The notes: generated by a model not told the origin, from the sequence alone. A stretch of DNA of 49,549 nucleotides from Flavilitoribacter nigricans DSM 23189 = NBRC 102662 (GCF_002646595.1 NZ_PDUD01000061.1:1-49549), one strand, 5' to 3'; counted from the first letter of the stretch, positions 1-9,159 are shown. Translations and numbers: made by a program.

Positions 1-96
1 TCGGTGCAAGGCGCTCAAGCCATCGCCAACCTGAGGTGCTACAAGCATAGCGGCGCTTGGAACCTGGTCAAGGCAGTTATCGCTGCGGCTGCTTGA
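1..96 (+). CDS. C-terminal end of a gene cut by the window edge; possibly a transposase
   Basis: Frame 1 is open from the first base to a TGA at 94-96 and gives 31 residues ending in VKAVIAAAA. The segment GAQAIANLRCYKHSGAWN resembles the C-terminal end of some insertion-sequence transposases (ISKra4-like proteins often finish with a GAQAIL-LR motif), but so short a piece cannot settle the family. The 135 bases after it hold two small hairpins and no gene. The rest of the protein lies outside the window, so it is unknown whether the gene is intact. Confidence 0.35.
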   Translation, partial: SVQGAQAIANLRCYKHSGAWNLVKAVIAAAA

Positions 97-156
97 TTGT
101 GCAATTTGTTATACACACGTATGTGCCCGACGGAAGAGGGTTGGTAAAAGATTCTA

Positions 157-164
157 TATCTTTG
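157..164 (+). promoter_or_regulatory. Possible -7 promoter element (TATCTTTG)
   Basis: TATCTTTG is an exact match to the Bacteroidota -7 consensus TAnnTTTG and lies 67 bases upstream of the ATG at 232. No convincing -33 TTTG box is seen at the usual spacing, so this is tentative. A small inverted repeat (GAGGTC 183-188 / GACCTC 195-200) would fall in the leader. Confidence 0.3.
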
Positions 165-231
165 ACTTTCGGTCAAGAAGTTGAGGTCAATGACGACCTC
201 GCTTTATATCTCACCAAACTGTTATAAACGT

Positions 232-849
232 ATGAAAAACTTATTGCTTAGCCTGCTGATCCTGGCGGGAACGGGGCAATTGCTGATCGCTCAGGATGCG
301 CAGCTAAAAATTGCCGTGGATGATCCTACGCTTCCGTATTACGAAATCCCGGAAAATCCGGAAACCTTTACTGCCGAAACAGTAGCCGCCAGAATGATCG
401 ACGGACTTGGGTTTCGCTATTACTGGGCTACGGAAGGATTGCGACCCGAAGACCTGAGCTACCAGCCGAGTGAAGGCGCCCGGACCAGCGAGGAAACTAT
501 TGATCATATTTTGGGGTTGACCAATATTATCCTGAATTCCGTGAAACAGGTGCCCAACGATGGAGGTGGGGCAGAAGCTCCGACTACCTTTGACGGGAAG
601 CGTAAAAGAACCCTGGAAAATCTACAGGAAGCCAGCAACATCCTCAAAAGCGGTAGCGGTACCCTGGATGAGTATCCAATCATTTTTCAGCGGGGAGAAT
701 CCCGGTCCGAGCTACCTTTCTGGAATCAGATCAACGGGCCGATCTCCGATGCCCTCTGGCACGTTGGCCAGGTCGTTACTTTTCGGCGCTCTTCCGGCAA
801 TCCGTTCAATTCCAAAGTGAGCGTGCTGTCCGGTAAAGTCCGTCAATAG
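232..849 (+). CDS. Secreted DinB/YfiT-like putative metalloprotein
   Basis: This 205-residue protein begins with a clear signal peptide (MKNLLLSLLILAGTG..., cut near IAQ-DA), so it is exported. The ATG at 232 is chosen because an upstream in-frame start at 181 would place 17 polar residues before the signal peptide. The mature part fits the DinB-like four-helix fold: an early helix with YYWATEGL, a central TIDHILGLTN segment with a histidine, and a late DALWHVGQVV segment. DinB proteins bind a metal through three histidines, and WHVGQ matches the usual HxGQ-type third site. Known relatives are thiol transferases or of unknown role, so the substrate cannot be named. A cytoplasmic DinB paralogue lies at 3328-3768. 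Confidence 0.7.
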   Translation: MKNLLLSLLILAGTGQLLIAQDAQLKIAVDDPTLPYYEIPENPETFTAETVAARMIDGLGFRYYWATEGLRPEDLSYQPSEGARTSEETIDHILGLTNIILNSVKQVPNDGGGAEAPTTFDGKRKRTLENLQEASNILKSGSGTLDEYPIIFQRGESRSELPFWNQINGPISDALWHVGQVVTFRRSSGNPFNSKVSVLSGKVRQ

Positions 850-893
850 TTCAGGGAGCCGGTTTTACGGATAACAATTACAAGCATTTTAAA

Positions 894-1391
894 ATGGCAA
901 GCAAGAACCCTTTAGCTGAAAAGGATGTTGATCGTTATTTCCGCGCCAATGCCGGTGTGGTCGTTGTAAACTCGCAAGGCCAGGTACTGGCCCTGGAGCG
1001 CAGAAGACAGCAGGGGGCGTGGCAATTCCCGCAAGGAGGCGTTGATCCCGGAGAAGCGCTGCTAAAGACGGCAGAACGAGAATTGGAAGAAGAAACGGGC
1101 CTGGTTACCGGGCGGGACATCCGCTTTCTGAGTGAACTGCCGGAGTGGGTCGGTTATGAGTTGCCGGAGGACTGGCGCAGTACCAAAACGGGCAGGGGGC
1201 AGGTCCAGCGCTGGTTTTTCTTTCAGGTCCTTGATGACAATATTCAGCTGGACCTGGAAAACGTGAAGGATAAAGAATTCCGCGACTGGAAGTGGATGTC
1301 TATGGATGATCTGCTGGAAATCGTGGTGCCGTTCCGGCGGCCGGTGTACCAGCGATTAAAACATTGGCTGGAGTCTACTCAAAATGATTAA
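894..1391 (+). CDS. rppH: Nudix hydrolase, RppH-type RNA pyrophosphohydrolase
   Basis: A 165-residue cytoplasmic Nudix enzyme. The full Nudix box is at residues 48-70 (GGVDPGE, then RELEEETGL), matching Gx5Ex7REUxEExGU, so the metal-binding glutamates are present. The N-terminal YFRANAGVVVVN and the late KWMSMDDLLEIVVPFRRPVY region are typical of RppH / diadenosine polyphosphate hydrolases, which remove pyrophosphate from 5'-triphosphate RNA or cleave Ap4A-type dinucleotides. Length and layout are normal for the family. The ATG at 894 follows the previous stop by 44 bases, so co-transcription is possible. Nudix substrate choice cannot be read from sequence alone; RppH is the best family match, not a proven role. 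Confidence 0.8.
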   Translation: MASKNPLAEKDVDRYFRANAGVVVVNSQGQVLALERRRQQGAWQFPQGGVDPGEALLKTAERELEEETGLVTGRDIRFLSELPEWVGYELPEDWRSTKTGRGQVQRWFFFQVLDDNIQLDLENVKDKEFRDWKWMSMDDLLEIVVPFRRPVYQRLKHWLESTQND

Positions 1392-1485
1392 CCACTGGCT
1401 CAACTGGCTCGCCTAGGGATCATTTTAGCTTGATATTGGCCGGTTGGCCCGTTAACTTGCAGGTCAATCAGAAAAACTAAATACT

Positions 1486-1899
1486 ATGGAAAGCCACCTA
1501 AACCTCACCGATGGACAGTTTGAGTATCAATTTCGCGACGGAAGTCTCGATCCCGCTCTGTTCAGCCACGAAGCACACATTCGCCTCGCCTGGATCCACA
1601 CCGGACGCTACGGAGTAGAGCAGGCCTGTGTGAATGTATGTGACCAGATCCAGGCCTTCGATCGCCTGCACGGGGACGGGACCAAATTTCACCGTACCCT
1701 GACGGTAGCGGCGGTACGGGCTGTACATCACTTTCGGCAAAAGTCAGTTTCGGATACTTTTAGCGGGTTTATCCGGGAATTCCCCCGGCTTAAGACCAAC
1801 TTTAAGGATCTGCTGAATGCCCATTACAGCCATTTTATCCTGCGGCTCCCGCGCGCCAAGCGGGAATACCTGGAACCGGATCTTTTGCCTTTCAGCTGA
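1486..1899 (+). CDS. Conserved hypothetical protein
   Basis: A 137-residue soluble protein without signal peptide or membrane segment. It has the pattern FSHEAHIRLAWIHTGRYGVEQA followed by KFHRTLTVAAVRAVHHF, with several spaced histidines. It resembles a widespread family of uncharacterised bacterial proteins with an H-E/D-H-[IL]-R-[LV]-AW motif near the start. No reaction is known to me for this family, so no function is assigned. The gene stands alone between the Nudix gene and a strong bidirectional terminator, and its ATG at 1486 gives the full conserved N-terminal motif. Confidence 0.7.
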   Translation: MESHLNLTDGQFEYQFRDGSLDPALFSHEAHIRLAWIHTGRYGVEQACVNVCDQIQAFDRLHGDGTKFHRTLTVAAVRAVHHFRQKSVSDTFSGFIREFPRLKTNFKDLLNAHYSHFILRLPRAKREYLEPDLLPFS

Positions 1900-1947
1900 T
1901 CGGTACCGGATGGCCCGGGCTGTCCTCAATGATCCCGCATGCCAGAT

Positions 1948-1987
1948 CTCACCCCATTTGCCGGACGGCAGATGGGGTGAGGTGTTT
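1948..1987 (+). terminator. Bidirectional terminator hairpin between convergent genes
   Basis: CTCACCCCATTTGCC (1948-1962) pairs with GGCAGATGGGGTGAG (1967-1981), a 15-bp stem with one G-U pair and a GGAC loop, followed by GTGTTT. It lies between the plus-strand gene ending at 1899 and the minus-strand gene ending at 2028 and could serve both. Confidence 0.75.
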
Positions 1988-2027
1988 ATAGTGGATGCTG
2001 TAAATAGATTTACGGTATTTCCTGTGG

Positions 2028-3155
2028 CTATTCTTCCGCCGCCGCGTGGTTGAAGACCGGGTTGGCGTACATTTCCAGGAACAGGCGGCGGGCGGCGGGC
2101 TGGGCTCCAAAATCACCCAGTCGCTCGTCGATATACGCTTGAAAGTTAGCTAATTCCTCTTCGGTATAGTGATCTTGCCAGTGATTGGTTTCCCGCAGCA
2201 GGTCGGCTGCGATATAGTTATTGGCCCAAAGGCGGTAATTGTGGTAGATCTGCTGGTCGATAATATTAGCTACACCCCGCAGCTGCATATTCCGATTGCG
2301 GATCTCGGTAAGCTTCTCCATTTCCGGCCGGATCGGCCGGCCGAAGGTTACCTGCACCCGACCTTTGAATCCCTGGATACCGCAAAGCATGTGGTAGACG
2401 TCTTCTCCCGACTTTTTGGTATAGGTCTCTCCCTGGGATTTAGCGATGAGTTCGGGAATTTTGAGGTTGTCGCAGGGATCGTATTCGTAGCTGATGCTCA
2501 CCGGAACGATATTGAGCCCCATGAGATGGTCGAGCAGCGGCTGGTCTACCCCCAGTCCAAGCATTTTGAGCAGACCGGGATTGGTCTTGTCATTTCCGTC
2601 TTTAGCACGGCCCTCCCGCTGGGCGATCCAGATGGATTCTCCTTTTTCGTGAATGGTGTAATCAATGTAGGCCGAAAGGGTTTTGGATGCCTCCAGCATT
2701 TCCTGGTTCGGGAGGTTGCGTTTGACGATAAAGCTCTTGTTGATCCGGACCAGGTCCCGTACCCAATCGATACCCAACAGATTACTGCCGATCGCAATTT
2801 CGCTCGTTTTTAGGCCGGCTTTGTTCAATCCGTAATTAAGGAAGGCCGAGTCGAGTACGATGTCCCGGTGGTTGGACATGAAAAGGTAGGTCTGATCGGG
2901 ATCCAGGGCTTCGATGCCGGTAAAATTCAGATCGGTCAGTGAATTTTTGATGATCTTATCAACCACCGTGGAAACAATGCGCTGCTGAAAATCACGGATG
3001 CTTTGGCAGGAAAGAAATACTGCCTTTATCTGCTCCTCCGGATATTCCGGAAAGTAGTTATGGATAGCGTTTAAAAAAGCCTGCTCCTGCAGTAGTTTTT
3101 TGATAACCGACTGGTATTCATTGTCGTAGTATGGGCGTATGTCTTCGTATTGCAA
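2028..3155 (-). CDS. Glycerophosphate/lysophospholipid acyltransferase (PlsC-like)
   Basis: A 375-residue protein of the PlsC/LPLAT superfamily. Motif I is visible as MSNHRDIVLDS (NHxxxxD) around residue 115, and a later REGRAKDGNDKTNPG stretch fits the EG-type motif that binds the phosphate. There is no signal peptide. These enzymes transfer an acyl group from acyl-ACP or acyl-CoA to a phospholipid precursor at the inner membrane. At 375 residues it is longer than a minimal PlsC; the extra N- and C-terminal helical parts recall long glycerol-3-phosphate or lipid A-type acyltransferase relatives, so the exact acceptor is open. It lies 172 bases downstream of a DinB gene on the same strand. 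Confidence 0.75.
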   Translation of the reverse strand: MQYEDIRPYYDNEYQSVIKKLLQEQAFLNAIHNYFPEYPEEQIKAVFLSCQSIRDFQQRIVSTVVDKIIKNSLTDLNFTGIEALDPDQTYLFMSNHRDIVLDSAFLNYGLNKAGLKTSEIAIGSNLLGIDWVRDLVRINKSFIVKRNLPNQEMLEASKTLSAYIDYTIHEKGESIWIAQREGRAKDGNDKTNPGLLKMLGLGVDQPLLDHLMGLNIVPVSISYEYDPCDNLKIPELIAKSQGETYTKKSGEDVYHMLCGIQGFKGRVQVTFGRPIRPEMEKLTEIRNRNMQLRGVANIIDQQIYHNYRLWANNYIAADLLRETNHWQDHYTEEELANFQAYIDERLGDFGAQPAARRLFLEMYANPVFNHAAAEE

Positions 3156-3327
3156 AGTTGGTTATTCTTAGGTGTTGAGGTAATTTTCGGGGTGAAGCTA
3201 CGAAAATACCGCTAAGAATCAGTCCTAAAACCGCTAGCCGGGCTCAAAAGCGCGGATTTTCCTCCTGCTCTGTACCTATTTTTAACGCTATAGGCTGCTT
3301 CCTAGCGAAAGCAGCTTTCAGTATCGT

Positions 3328-3768
3328 CTACCGTTTGTAAAAAATATAATCGGTAACCAGCGGCGCAATTCCGCTCCGGCGAAAATCAGCGACGATCTGC
3401 CCCCGGTGGTGGGTATGGTGATTGTTGATATGGAACAGGATCTCCTGAACGCTGTTCCGGAATTTCACCCCTTTCGAATTTTGGTATTCCACGGGACGAT
3501 CCAGTGGGACCTCGTTGATGATGCGGAGCGTAGCGGCATAATTGGTGGTGTCGATCTCCCGGCATTGATCCGGCTCGTGGAGCTGTTGTACGCCGTAAGG
3601 TTTACCGTCCAAAATGCGAGCATTCCAGATCTGGTGGGCGTTCAGGCAGTGACAGAACATGGGATATACGCCGGGGGGAAGTTGTTCCCGGTGGGCCGTG
3701 ATCTCCTCCAGAAGTTTTAAGTTGAAATGGTGGTGGTAGGCAAAAATGTCGAGAAAAAATGCTTTCAT
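3328..3768 (-). CDS. DinB family putative metalloenzyme
   Basis: A 146-residue cytoplasmic protein with the DinB four-helix layout. The candidate metal ligands are an early histidine in FCHCLNAHQIWNARI and the terminal HHTHHRGQIVADFRR motif, the classic HxxxHRGQ end of DinB proteins. Family members are mostly uncharacterised, and some are thiol-dependent transferases for bacillithiol or mycothiol. That link is worth noting because bacillithiol genes occur at 32760 and 41042, but nothing here proves it. The protein is full length for the family. Confidence 0.75.
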   Translation of the reverse strand: MKAFFLDIFAYHHHFNLKLLEEITAHREQLPPGVYPMFCHCLNAHQIWNARILDGKPYGVQQLHEPDQCREIDTTNYAATLRIINEVPLDRPVEYQNSKGVKFRNSVQEILFHINNHHTHHRGQIVADFRRSGIAPLVTDYIFYKR

Positions 3769-3828
3769 GGTAAACTGGCAGGTGCGTAAGCAAAGCGCAA
3801 TTTGCTTTTAAGGCTTGGAGGCCATCTG

Positions 3829-3862
3829 GAAACCGGCAGCTCGTCGAATGACCGCCGGTTTC
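3829..3862 (-). terminator. Hairpin downstream of the PorE-like gene
   Basis: GAAACCGGC (3829-3837) and GCCGGTTTC (3854-3862) form a perfect 9-bp stem 20 bases past the stop codon of the minus-strand gene at 3883. There is no strong U-run after it on the minus strand, so it may be an RNA 3'-end stabiliser rather than a classical terminator. Confidence 0.4.
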
Positions 3863-3882
3863 AAAATGGACAGGAGTCGAAT

Positions 3883-5868
3883 CTACTCGAATATCACCAC
3901 CCGGATCTCCACCCGCCGGTTTCTGGACTTAGGATTTTCGTTATCCAGTTCCCCTTTACCTTCCATGTAGATCTGATCGATCGTGATCCCGTTTTTCACC
4001 AGATACATGGCAACGCCTTTGGCCCGTTCTTCTGACAAGCGGAGGTTATAAATATCGGTCCCGATGTTGTCGGCGTACCCGAACACTTCCGATTTAACGA
4101 TCTCTTTATCGGAAAATTTAAGGACAAAATCGCCCAGCTTGTTCAACTCTTCGGAGGTAAGGTCAAAGTTATCGAAGCCGAAGAAGACCGTATGTTCGTA
4201 TACTTTTTCTTCCTTTTTCTTCTTCATCTCCGTGGAATCGGCCGGTGGTACGGGGAGCGGCGATTTTCGGGCCAGATCCCGTTTGGGCTTCAGCCGGAGA
4301 TCTATATCGTAATAGCTGTCTTTCTCCCAGGTTGGGATCAGTGTGTGCGCCCGGTACGGGTGGTAGTTTTCCTGATCGGTTACGGCCATATCGATCCATT
4401 CATTAGCGTAAGCGCAGATAAAAAAGCGGCCGTCTTCATCCGCCACTACCGGAGGACGTTCGCCCAATTGTACGGTCGCTCCCGGAATGGGAGTCATCAT
4501 GATGGAGTCCAGGACAAAACCTTCCACAAAGGTCATGGTATCGCTGGAAAGCTTTTCGTTCAGTTCGAAGCGGTAGATATCCAGACCGCCCAGTCCACCG
4601 CTGCGATCGGAAGAAAAGTAACCGGATTTTCCGCTGGCGGACAGGAAAAAGCCCGTTTCCCGGAATCCCGTGTTGATCGGTGGGCCCAGGTTGATGGGAA
4701 TGGACCACTGACCGGTATTGTGATCCTTCCAGCTCATGAAGATATCTTCCTCACCCATACCCGGATGTCCGCTGGAAGCAAAATATAAAGTCTTTCCATC
4801 ATCGGTGATGTAGGGCGCCTGTTCGTGTCCGTCGGTATTGATCTTATTACCCAGATTGACCGGTCGGCCCCAGTACCCGTTTTCCATCCGTTCACTCATC
4901 CATATATCCGCTCCGCCTACGCCACCGGGGCGCTGACTGGCAAAGAACAGGGTTTGCCCGTCGCAGCTCACGGAAGCCTGTCCGTCCCAGTAATCCGAAT
5001 TCACGAGGCCTTCGATGGGCTGGATGCGATCGATTTTATCTCCCTTGACTACGGCCTGCCAGATATCGCAGGATCCGGCTACGCCCTCCCGGCCGCAGAC
5101 GGTGAGGTACATACTCCGGCTGTCCCGCATCAAAGAACTGTAGCCCTCCGGGTTGCGGGTATTGAATTTTTGCATGGACCGGCCTTCTCCCCAGCGTTCG
5201 GTCTTTTCACTGTACTGACTGATCAGCAGATCGTCATTTGAGTTGGTGCCTTCCTTAAAGCGGGTATAGTACAAATAATCCCGGTTGGTGGTGAGCGCCG
5301 GAAATACTTCTTCATCGGTACTGTTCACTCCCGAACCGAGGTTGACGATCTCGGCTACCTGCATGAACTTGATGGAATCCATAGCCACCTGCACGGCTTT
5401 CAGATTGCCGTCCAGTTGTTTGCGAAAGCGCTCTTCCATTTCCTCTTCGGCGATACCGTTGAAGCCGAAACGGTCCGGTCCGTAGCTTTGCAGTGCGTAA
5501 TATTTTTGGAAATAATCCATGGCCTCCGGGTAGCGCTTGGTCTTGTAAAGCGCGTCGGCCAGTTGGTAATACAGCGCCCGGGAAAACATGGAATCCCGAT
5601 CGAGGGTTTCCCGGTAATATTGAACGGCGCTTTTATAGTCGTTCATCAATTCGTAGCTGGTCCCCAGTAGTCGGTAGGCTGCGATGAAGCTGGTGTCTGT
5701 TTTAATGGCCCGTTCAAACTGTCTTGCCGCCTGTCGAAAATTCTTTTTCACCAGGGCATCTTCCCCCAGTTTGTAAAAGTTATCCGCACGTTCCCGCATG
5801 GTTTGCTGGGCCGAAGTAAGCGTAGTAAAAAGGTTGAATACCAAAAATACAAGTAGATAGCGTGTCAT
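3883..5868 (-). CDS. porE: PorE-like OmpA-family protein (TPR, propeller, CRD, OmpA domains)
   Basis: A 661-residue exported protein with signal peptide MTRYLLVFLVFNLFTTLTSAQ. Domains in order: TPR repeats (about 30-140), a PD40-type beta-propeller with repeated LYFAS/G-type strands (about 195-430), a carboxypeptidase-regulatory-like beta domain (about 445-530) and a C-terminal OmpA peptidoglycan-binding domain (about 553-661, ending SEERAKGVAMYLVKNG...NRRVEIRV). This four-part order and length match PorE, a periplasmic part of the type IX secretion system in Porphyromonas. The P. gingivalis protein is a lipoprotein; no lipobox cysteine is seen here. The divergent neighbour carries a T9SS sorting domain, which supports the context. 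Other OmpA/PD40 paralogues exist in Bacteroidota, so orthology is likely but not certain. Confidence 0.65.
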   Translation of the reverse strand: MTRYLLVFLVFNLFTTLTSAQQTMRERADNFYKLGEDALVKKNFRQAARQFERAIKTDTSFIAAYRLLGTSYELMNDYKSAVQYYRETLDRDSMFSRALYYQLADALYKTKRYPEAMDYFQKYYALQSYGPDRFGFNGIAEEEMEERFRKQLDGNLKAVQVAMDSIKFMQVAEIVNLGSGVNSTDEEVFPALTTNRDYLYYTRFKEGTNSNDDLLISQYSEKTERWGEGRSMQKFNTRNPEGYSSLMRDSRSMYLTVCGREGVAGSCDIWQAVVKGDKIDRIQPIEGLVNSDYWDGQASVSCDGQTLFFASQRPGGVGGADIWMSERMENGYWGRPVNLGNKINTDGHEQAPYITDDGKTLYFASSGHPGMGEEDIFMSWKDHNTGQWSIPINLGPPINTGFRETGFFLSASGKSGYFSSDRSGGLGGLDIYRFELNEKLSSDTMTFVEGFVLDSIMMTPIPGATVQLGERPPVVADEDGRFFICAYANEWIDMAVTDQENYHPYRAHTLIPTWEKDSYYDIDLRLKPKRDLARKSPLPVPPADSTEMKKKKEEKVYEHTVFFGFDNFDLTSEELNKLGDFVLKFSDKEIVKSEVFGYADNIGTDIYNLRLSEERAKGVAMYLVKNGITIDQIYMEGKGELDNENPKSRNRRVEIRVVIFE

Positions 5869-6303
5869 AGGTAATAGGTTAAAAGGAGCTCACAACATGT
5901 TCTTAATATAAAAGAACTCTAATATATGGTTTTCTAAGGAAAGCCGCAGGATTGATTTCGAGTTTTGCCGCCCCGCAGCCGGCTTTAACAGCTCATTATT
6001 TAGGGTTTGCCGGCGGTATTACAGGATGCCGGCAAGACCCGGATCCATATTTGCCCGGCATTCGCCCGGACTTAATTTTCCCTCATTCAAAAAAGGAGCG
6101 ATCGGAACGGGCATAAATCCGGAAAGCATTATCTTTCGCCTCAGGTCCAGTCATCTACAGCCCCGGCTGCACCGTTAATTTTATCACCTGCCGGGATATT
6201 TAACGCCCGTTTGGGCATGATTCCATCGAACAATGTCGTTCTTTGCTGGTTCATCAAACGTTTTGAGGTATAGAGATTTTCACGCATAAATTCCCAGAAA
6301 CGA
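5869..6303. other. Divergent intergenic region between the PorE-like gene and the T9SS-sorted protein
   Basis: No gene is seen in these 435 bases. They should hold both divergent promoters, but no good TAnnTTTG/TTTG pair was found. Two inverted repeats are present: GTTCTT (5899-5904) / AAGAAC (5912-5917), about 30 bases upstream of the minus-strand start and suitable as an operator, and ATGCCGG (6026-6032) / CCGGCAT (6055-6061). Confidence 0.5.
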
Positions 6304-8895
6304 ATGTTAACTGAGCTAACTATCCGCCGCGCCATATTCCGCTATGGCCTGATGTTAAACTTTGTCTTCCTGTCTGCCCTGTCTGCGTTTTCCCAAACGG
6401 AGATCGGAGGAGTCATTAACCAATATACCCGTGTACTGGATCAGCCCGGTTGCCCGAATGTCATCCAGGTAGCAGATGCCGGGAGTTTTACCGTCGGCCA
6501 GCGGGTCTTGCTGATCGGTATGCAGGGAGGCCAGATGGTCATAGAGGATGATGCCTCTTTTGGCGCCGTCAGCGCTGAAGAACTGACGGCCGGGCTTTAC
6601 GACTGGACCCACATCGAAGCCATCCAGGGTAATGAGATCACTTTGATGGACCCGATTTCTCCGGGTTATGATTTTTCCGGGATCGTACAACTGGTCGGTG
6701 TGCCCACCTATGCGGATGCGGTGGTAACTTCCGAATTAACCCCTTTGCCCTGGGACGGTGCGCTCGGCGGCGTATTGGCCCTGGAAGTGAGCGGCACTCT
6801 CGAACTGGCGGCCGATATCAACGCAAGTGCCATGGGCTTTCGGGGCGGACAATCCGTACAGGCTGCCGATGATAACTGCAATCTGACCACTGCCTTCCGG
6901 CGGTATTTTTATGAGGCCGGCAACTGGCGGGGGGCACCCAAAGGGGAGGGCATAATTCCTCTGGTGCCGGGCCGGGAATTCGGTCGCGGCCGGCAGGCCA
7001 ACGGAGGAGGCGGCTCAAATTCACATAATGCCGGTGGCGGCGGAGGTAGTAACCGAACGTCCGGCGGGAACGGTGGCGAAAACAGAGAGCCCTCGTTTTT
7101 CGGCTGTAGTGGCAATTTTCCCGGACTGGCCGGATTCCCGCTCGACTACGGCCCGGACCGTTGGTTCATGGGCGGCGGTGGTGGTGCGGGGCACCGCAAC
7201 AATACCAGTATGAGTTCCGGCGGGAACGGCGGCGGCATTATCCTGATCAAAGCAGGCGAACTGCAGTTCAATACCGGAGCGATCCTTTCCGACGGAGCGG
7301 ATGGACTGCAGGCTTCCGGCGACGGTGCGGGTGGCGGTGGTAGCGGCGGCACGATCATACTGGAAGTGGATATTGTTTCCGGTACACCGGCGGTGAGCGC
7401 CCGGGGTGGCCGGGGCGGCAATGTGAATAATCAATCCAACCGGTGCATGGGCCCCGGCGGCGGCGGCAGTGGCGGTAGCGTCTACAGCACCAGTACGCTG
7501 ATCGAAGCTGATCTTGCTGGTGGCGAACCCGGGCTTTCCACGGGATCGAGCGAGTGCCCGGAAGGCCCGAACGGTGGTCAGAGCGGAGAACCGGGGATCC
7601 TGGAAATGGCGGGTATCAAAATGCCTTCGACAGCTTTTGGCCTGGAGTTTACCGGTCTGACCGCAGATACGGTCATCTGCCCGGGCGATTCGCTGGATCT
7701 GATGGTTGGCATCTCACCCACTAATCTGGAAGTGAGTTATCAGTGGTGGGTCAATCAGGGTGGTGACTGGATTGAACTGGTGGAAGGAAACGGCATAAGC
7801 GGTACGAGTTCGCCCAATCTATCGATCGATCAGTTGTCCGTCAGTAAGGATTTCCAACTGGAGATCAATACGGACTGTACGGAACCGCAGCGTTCCGATG
7901 TGATCCGGGTAGAAGTTAGTGATGGCCCCACGGCGGGTTTTGCATACGATCTGGACGGCCTGACCGTCAATTTTATCAATTCTTCCTTCGGAGCTACCGC
8001 CTACCAGTGGACGATCGAGGAGTTGCCGGATTACAGTAGTACGGAACCGGAGCCGGAATTTACCTTCCCATCTTACGGAAGCTACCAGGTCCAATTGGTG
8101 GCCCGGAGCGAATGTGGGCAGGATTCTACCGTTCAGCTGATCGTTTTTGGCGGAGGACCGGTCGCAGCCTTTGAAGCGGAATCTTCCGGTTCTAAATGTG
8201 TACCGGTCACCGTGCAGTGGATCGATCAGTCCGAAGGGGTTTACGATACCTACCAGTGGAGTTTTCCCGGCGGCAACCCGTCTACTTCATCGGAACCCAA
8301 TCCGGTTGTAGTTTACGAGGTACCCGGTGAATTCGATGTGACCCTGACGGTTTCCGGCGAGCTGGGAACCAGCACCCAAACCAGAGAAAAGGCTGTAAAA
8401 GTTTTTTCTCTTCCTCAGCCAGCATTTTCTTACCAGATAGATGGCCTTTCGGTAAGTTTTTCCAGTACCGCAAATGCATCGCTTACGCATATCTGGTCCT
8501 TTGATGACGGGAGCAGTAGCAATGAAAAGGATCCGATTCATACCTTTCCGGGACCCGGAGCTTACGATGTTACACTCAATCTGCAAAACGGCGGTTGTGC
8601 CAATTCGGTCACTCAGACGGTACTGGTCTTTACCACCAAAGTTGAAGATCATGCCCTACGGCCGTACCTGCAACTCAGCCCCAATCCGACTTCGGGACCG
8701 CTGCGTCTGGACAGTAATCATCCGGAACTGTTTCCTCTGGACCTGTATCTCTTTGATGCCCGGGGACAACTTCTCCGGACCTACGAGCTGGATCGCCCCC
8801 GGATGCTGGACCTGGGAGAATACCCATCAGGGGCTTATTTTCTGCTGGGAAGAAGTGCACTGGGTAGTGGTAGTTGGCGGATTATCAAACACTAA
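6304..8895 (+). CDS. Large surface protein with glycine-rich region, PKD domains and T9SS C-terminal sorting domain
   Basis: An 863-residue exported protein. A signal peptide (LMLNFVFLSALSAFSQ) follows the start at 6304; an in-frame ATG at 6352 would give a tighter signal peptide and may be the true start. The first 430 residues include a glycine-rich stretch with many GGGG/GGSGG runs (about 235-430). Three PKD-like beta domains follow (about 540-780), with typical YQWTIEE and THIWSFDDGSSS strands. The C-terminus (about 785-863) has LSPNPTSGPLRL, YLFDARGQLLRTY and YPSGAYFLL, a type A T9SS sorting domain that directs outer-membrane secretion and surface attachment or release. The role is probably adhesion or matrix building; no catalytic domain is recognised. 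Confidence 0.8.
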   Translation: MLTELTIRRAIFRYGLMLNFVFLSALSAFSQTEIGGVINQYTRVLDQPGCPNVIQVADAGSFTVGQRVLLIGMQGGQMVIEDDASFGAVSAEELTAGLYDWTHIEAIQGNEITLMDPISPGYDFSGIVQLVGVPTYADAVVTSELTPLPWDGALGGVLALEVSGTLELAADINASAMGFRGGQSVQAADDNCNLTTAFRRYFYEAGNWRGAPKGEGIIPLVPGREFGRGRQANGGGGSNSHNAGGGGGSNRTSGGNGGENREPSFFGCSGNFPGLAGFPLDYGPDRWFMGGGGGAGHRNNTSMSSGGNGGGIILIKAGELQFNTGAILSDGADGLQASGDGAGGGGSGGTIILEVDIVSGTPAVSARGGRGGNVNNQSNRCMGPGGGGSGGSVYSTSTLIEADLAGGEPGLSTGSSECPEGPNGGQSGEPGILEMAGIKMPSTAFGLEFTGLTADTVICPGDSLDLMVGISPTNLEVSYQWWVNQGGDWIELVEGNGISGTSSPNLSIDQLSVSKDFQLEINTDCTEPQRSDVIRVEVSDGPTAGFAYDLDGLTVNFINSSFGATAYQWTIEELPDYSSTEPEPEFTFPSYGSYQVQLVARSECGQDSTVQLIVFGGGPVAAFEAESSGSKCVPVTVQWIDQSEGVYDTYQWSFPGGNPSTSSEPNPVVVYEVPGEFDVTLTVSGELGTSTQTREKAVKVFSLPQPAFSYQIDGLSVSFSSTANASLTHIWSFDDGSSSNEKDPIHTFPGPGAYDVTLNLQNGGCANSVTQTVLVFTTKVEDHALRPYLQLSPNPTSGPLRLDSNHPELFPLDLYLFDARGQLLRTYELDRPRMLDLGEYPSGAYFLLGRSALGSGSWRIIKH

Positions 8896-9159
8896 GGCTC
8901 CGGCCGGTGCCCGGCAGCGAAGCGGCCTGTTTGCCAGGGACGGGAGTTCGCAGACGGGGCAAGACCGGTGCTGCTAACAAAGTAAATGGAAGAAAGACAA
9001 CATTTTGTCAGCGGCCAACGTTAAGAATTTAATTTATGTGTTTAGTTTTATGTAAATTACTGGTTTCAATAACCTTACACTTGACACTTAGCTTTATCTG
9101 AAAACTTGCACAAAACGTTGAACCATCTTCCGTTCTTCATGTAAAGAAAATCATCCATT

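Noticed and set aside
7010-7490. Glycine-rich coding segment as a non-coding GC-rich repeat
   Set aside because: The reading frame stays open through it and into PKD and sorting domains; the repeats are GGC/GGT glycine codons of a surface protein.
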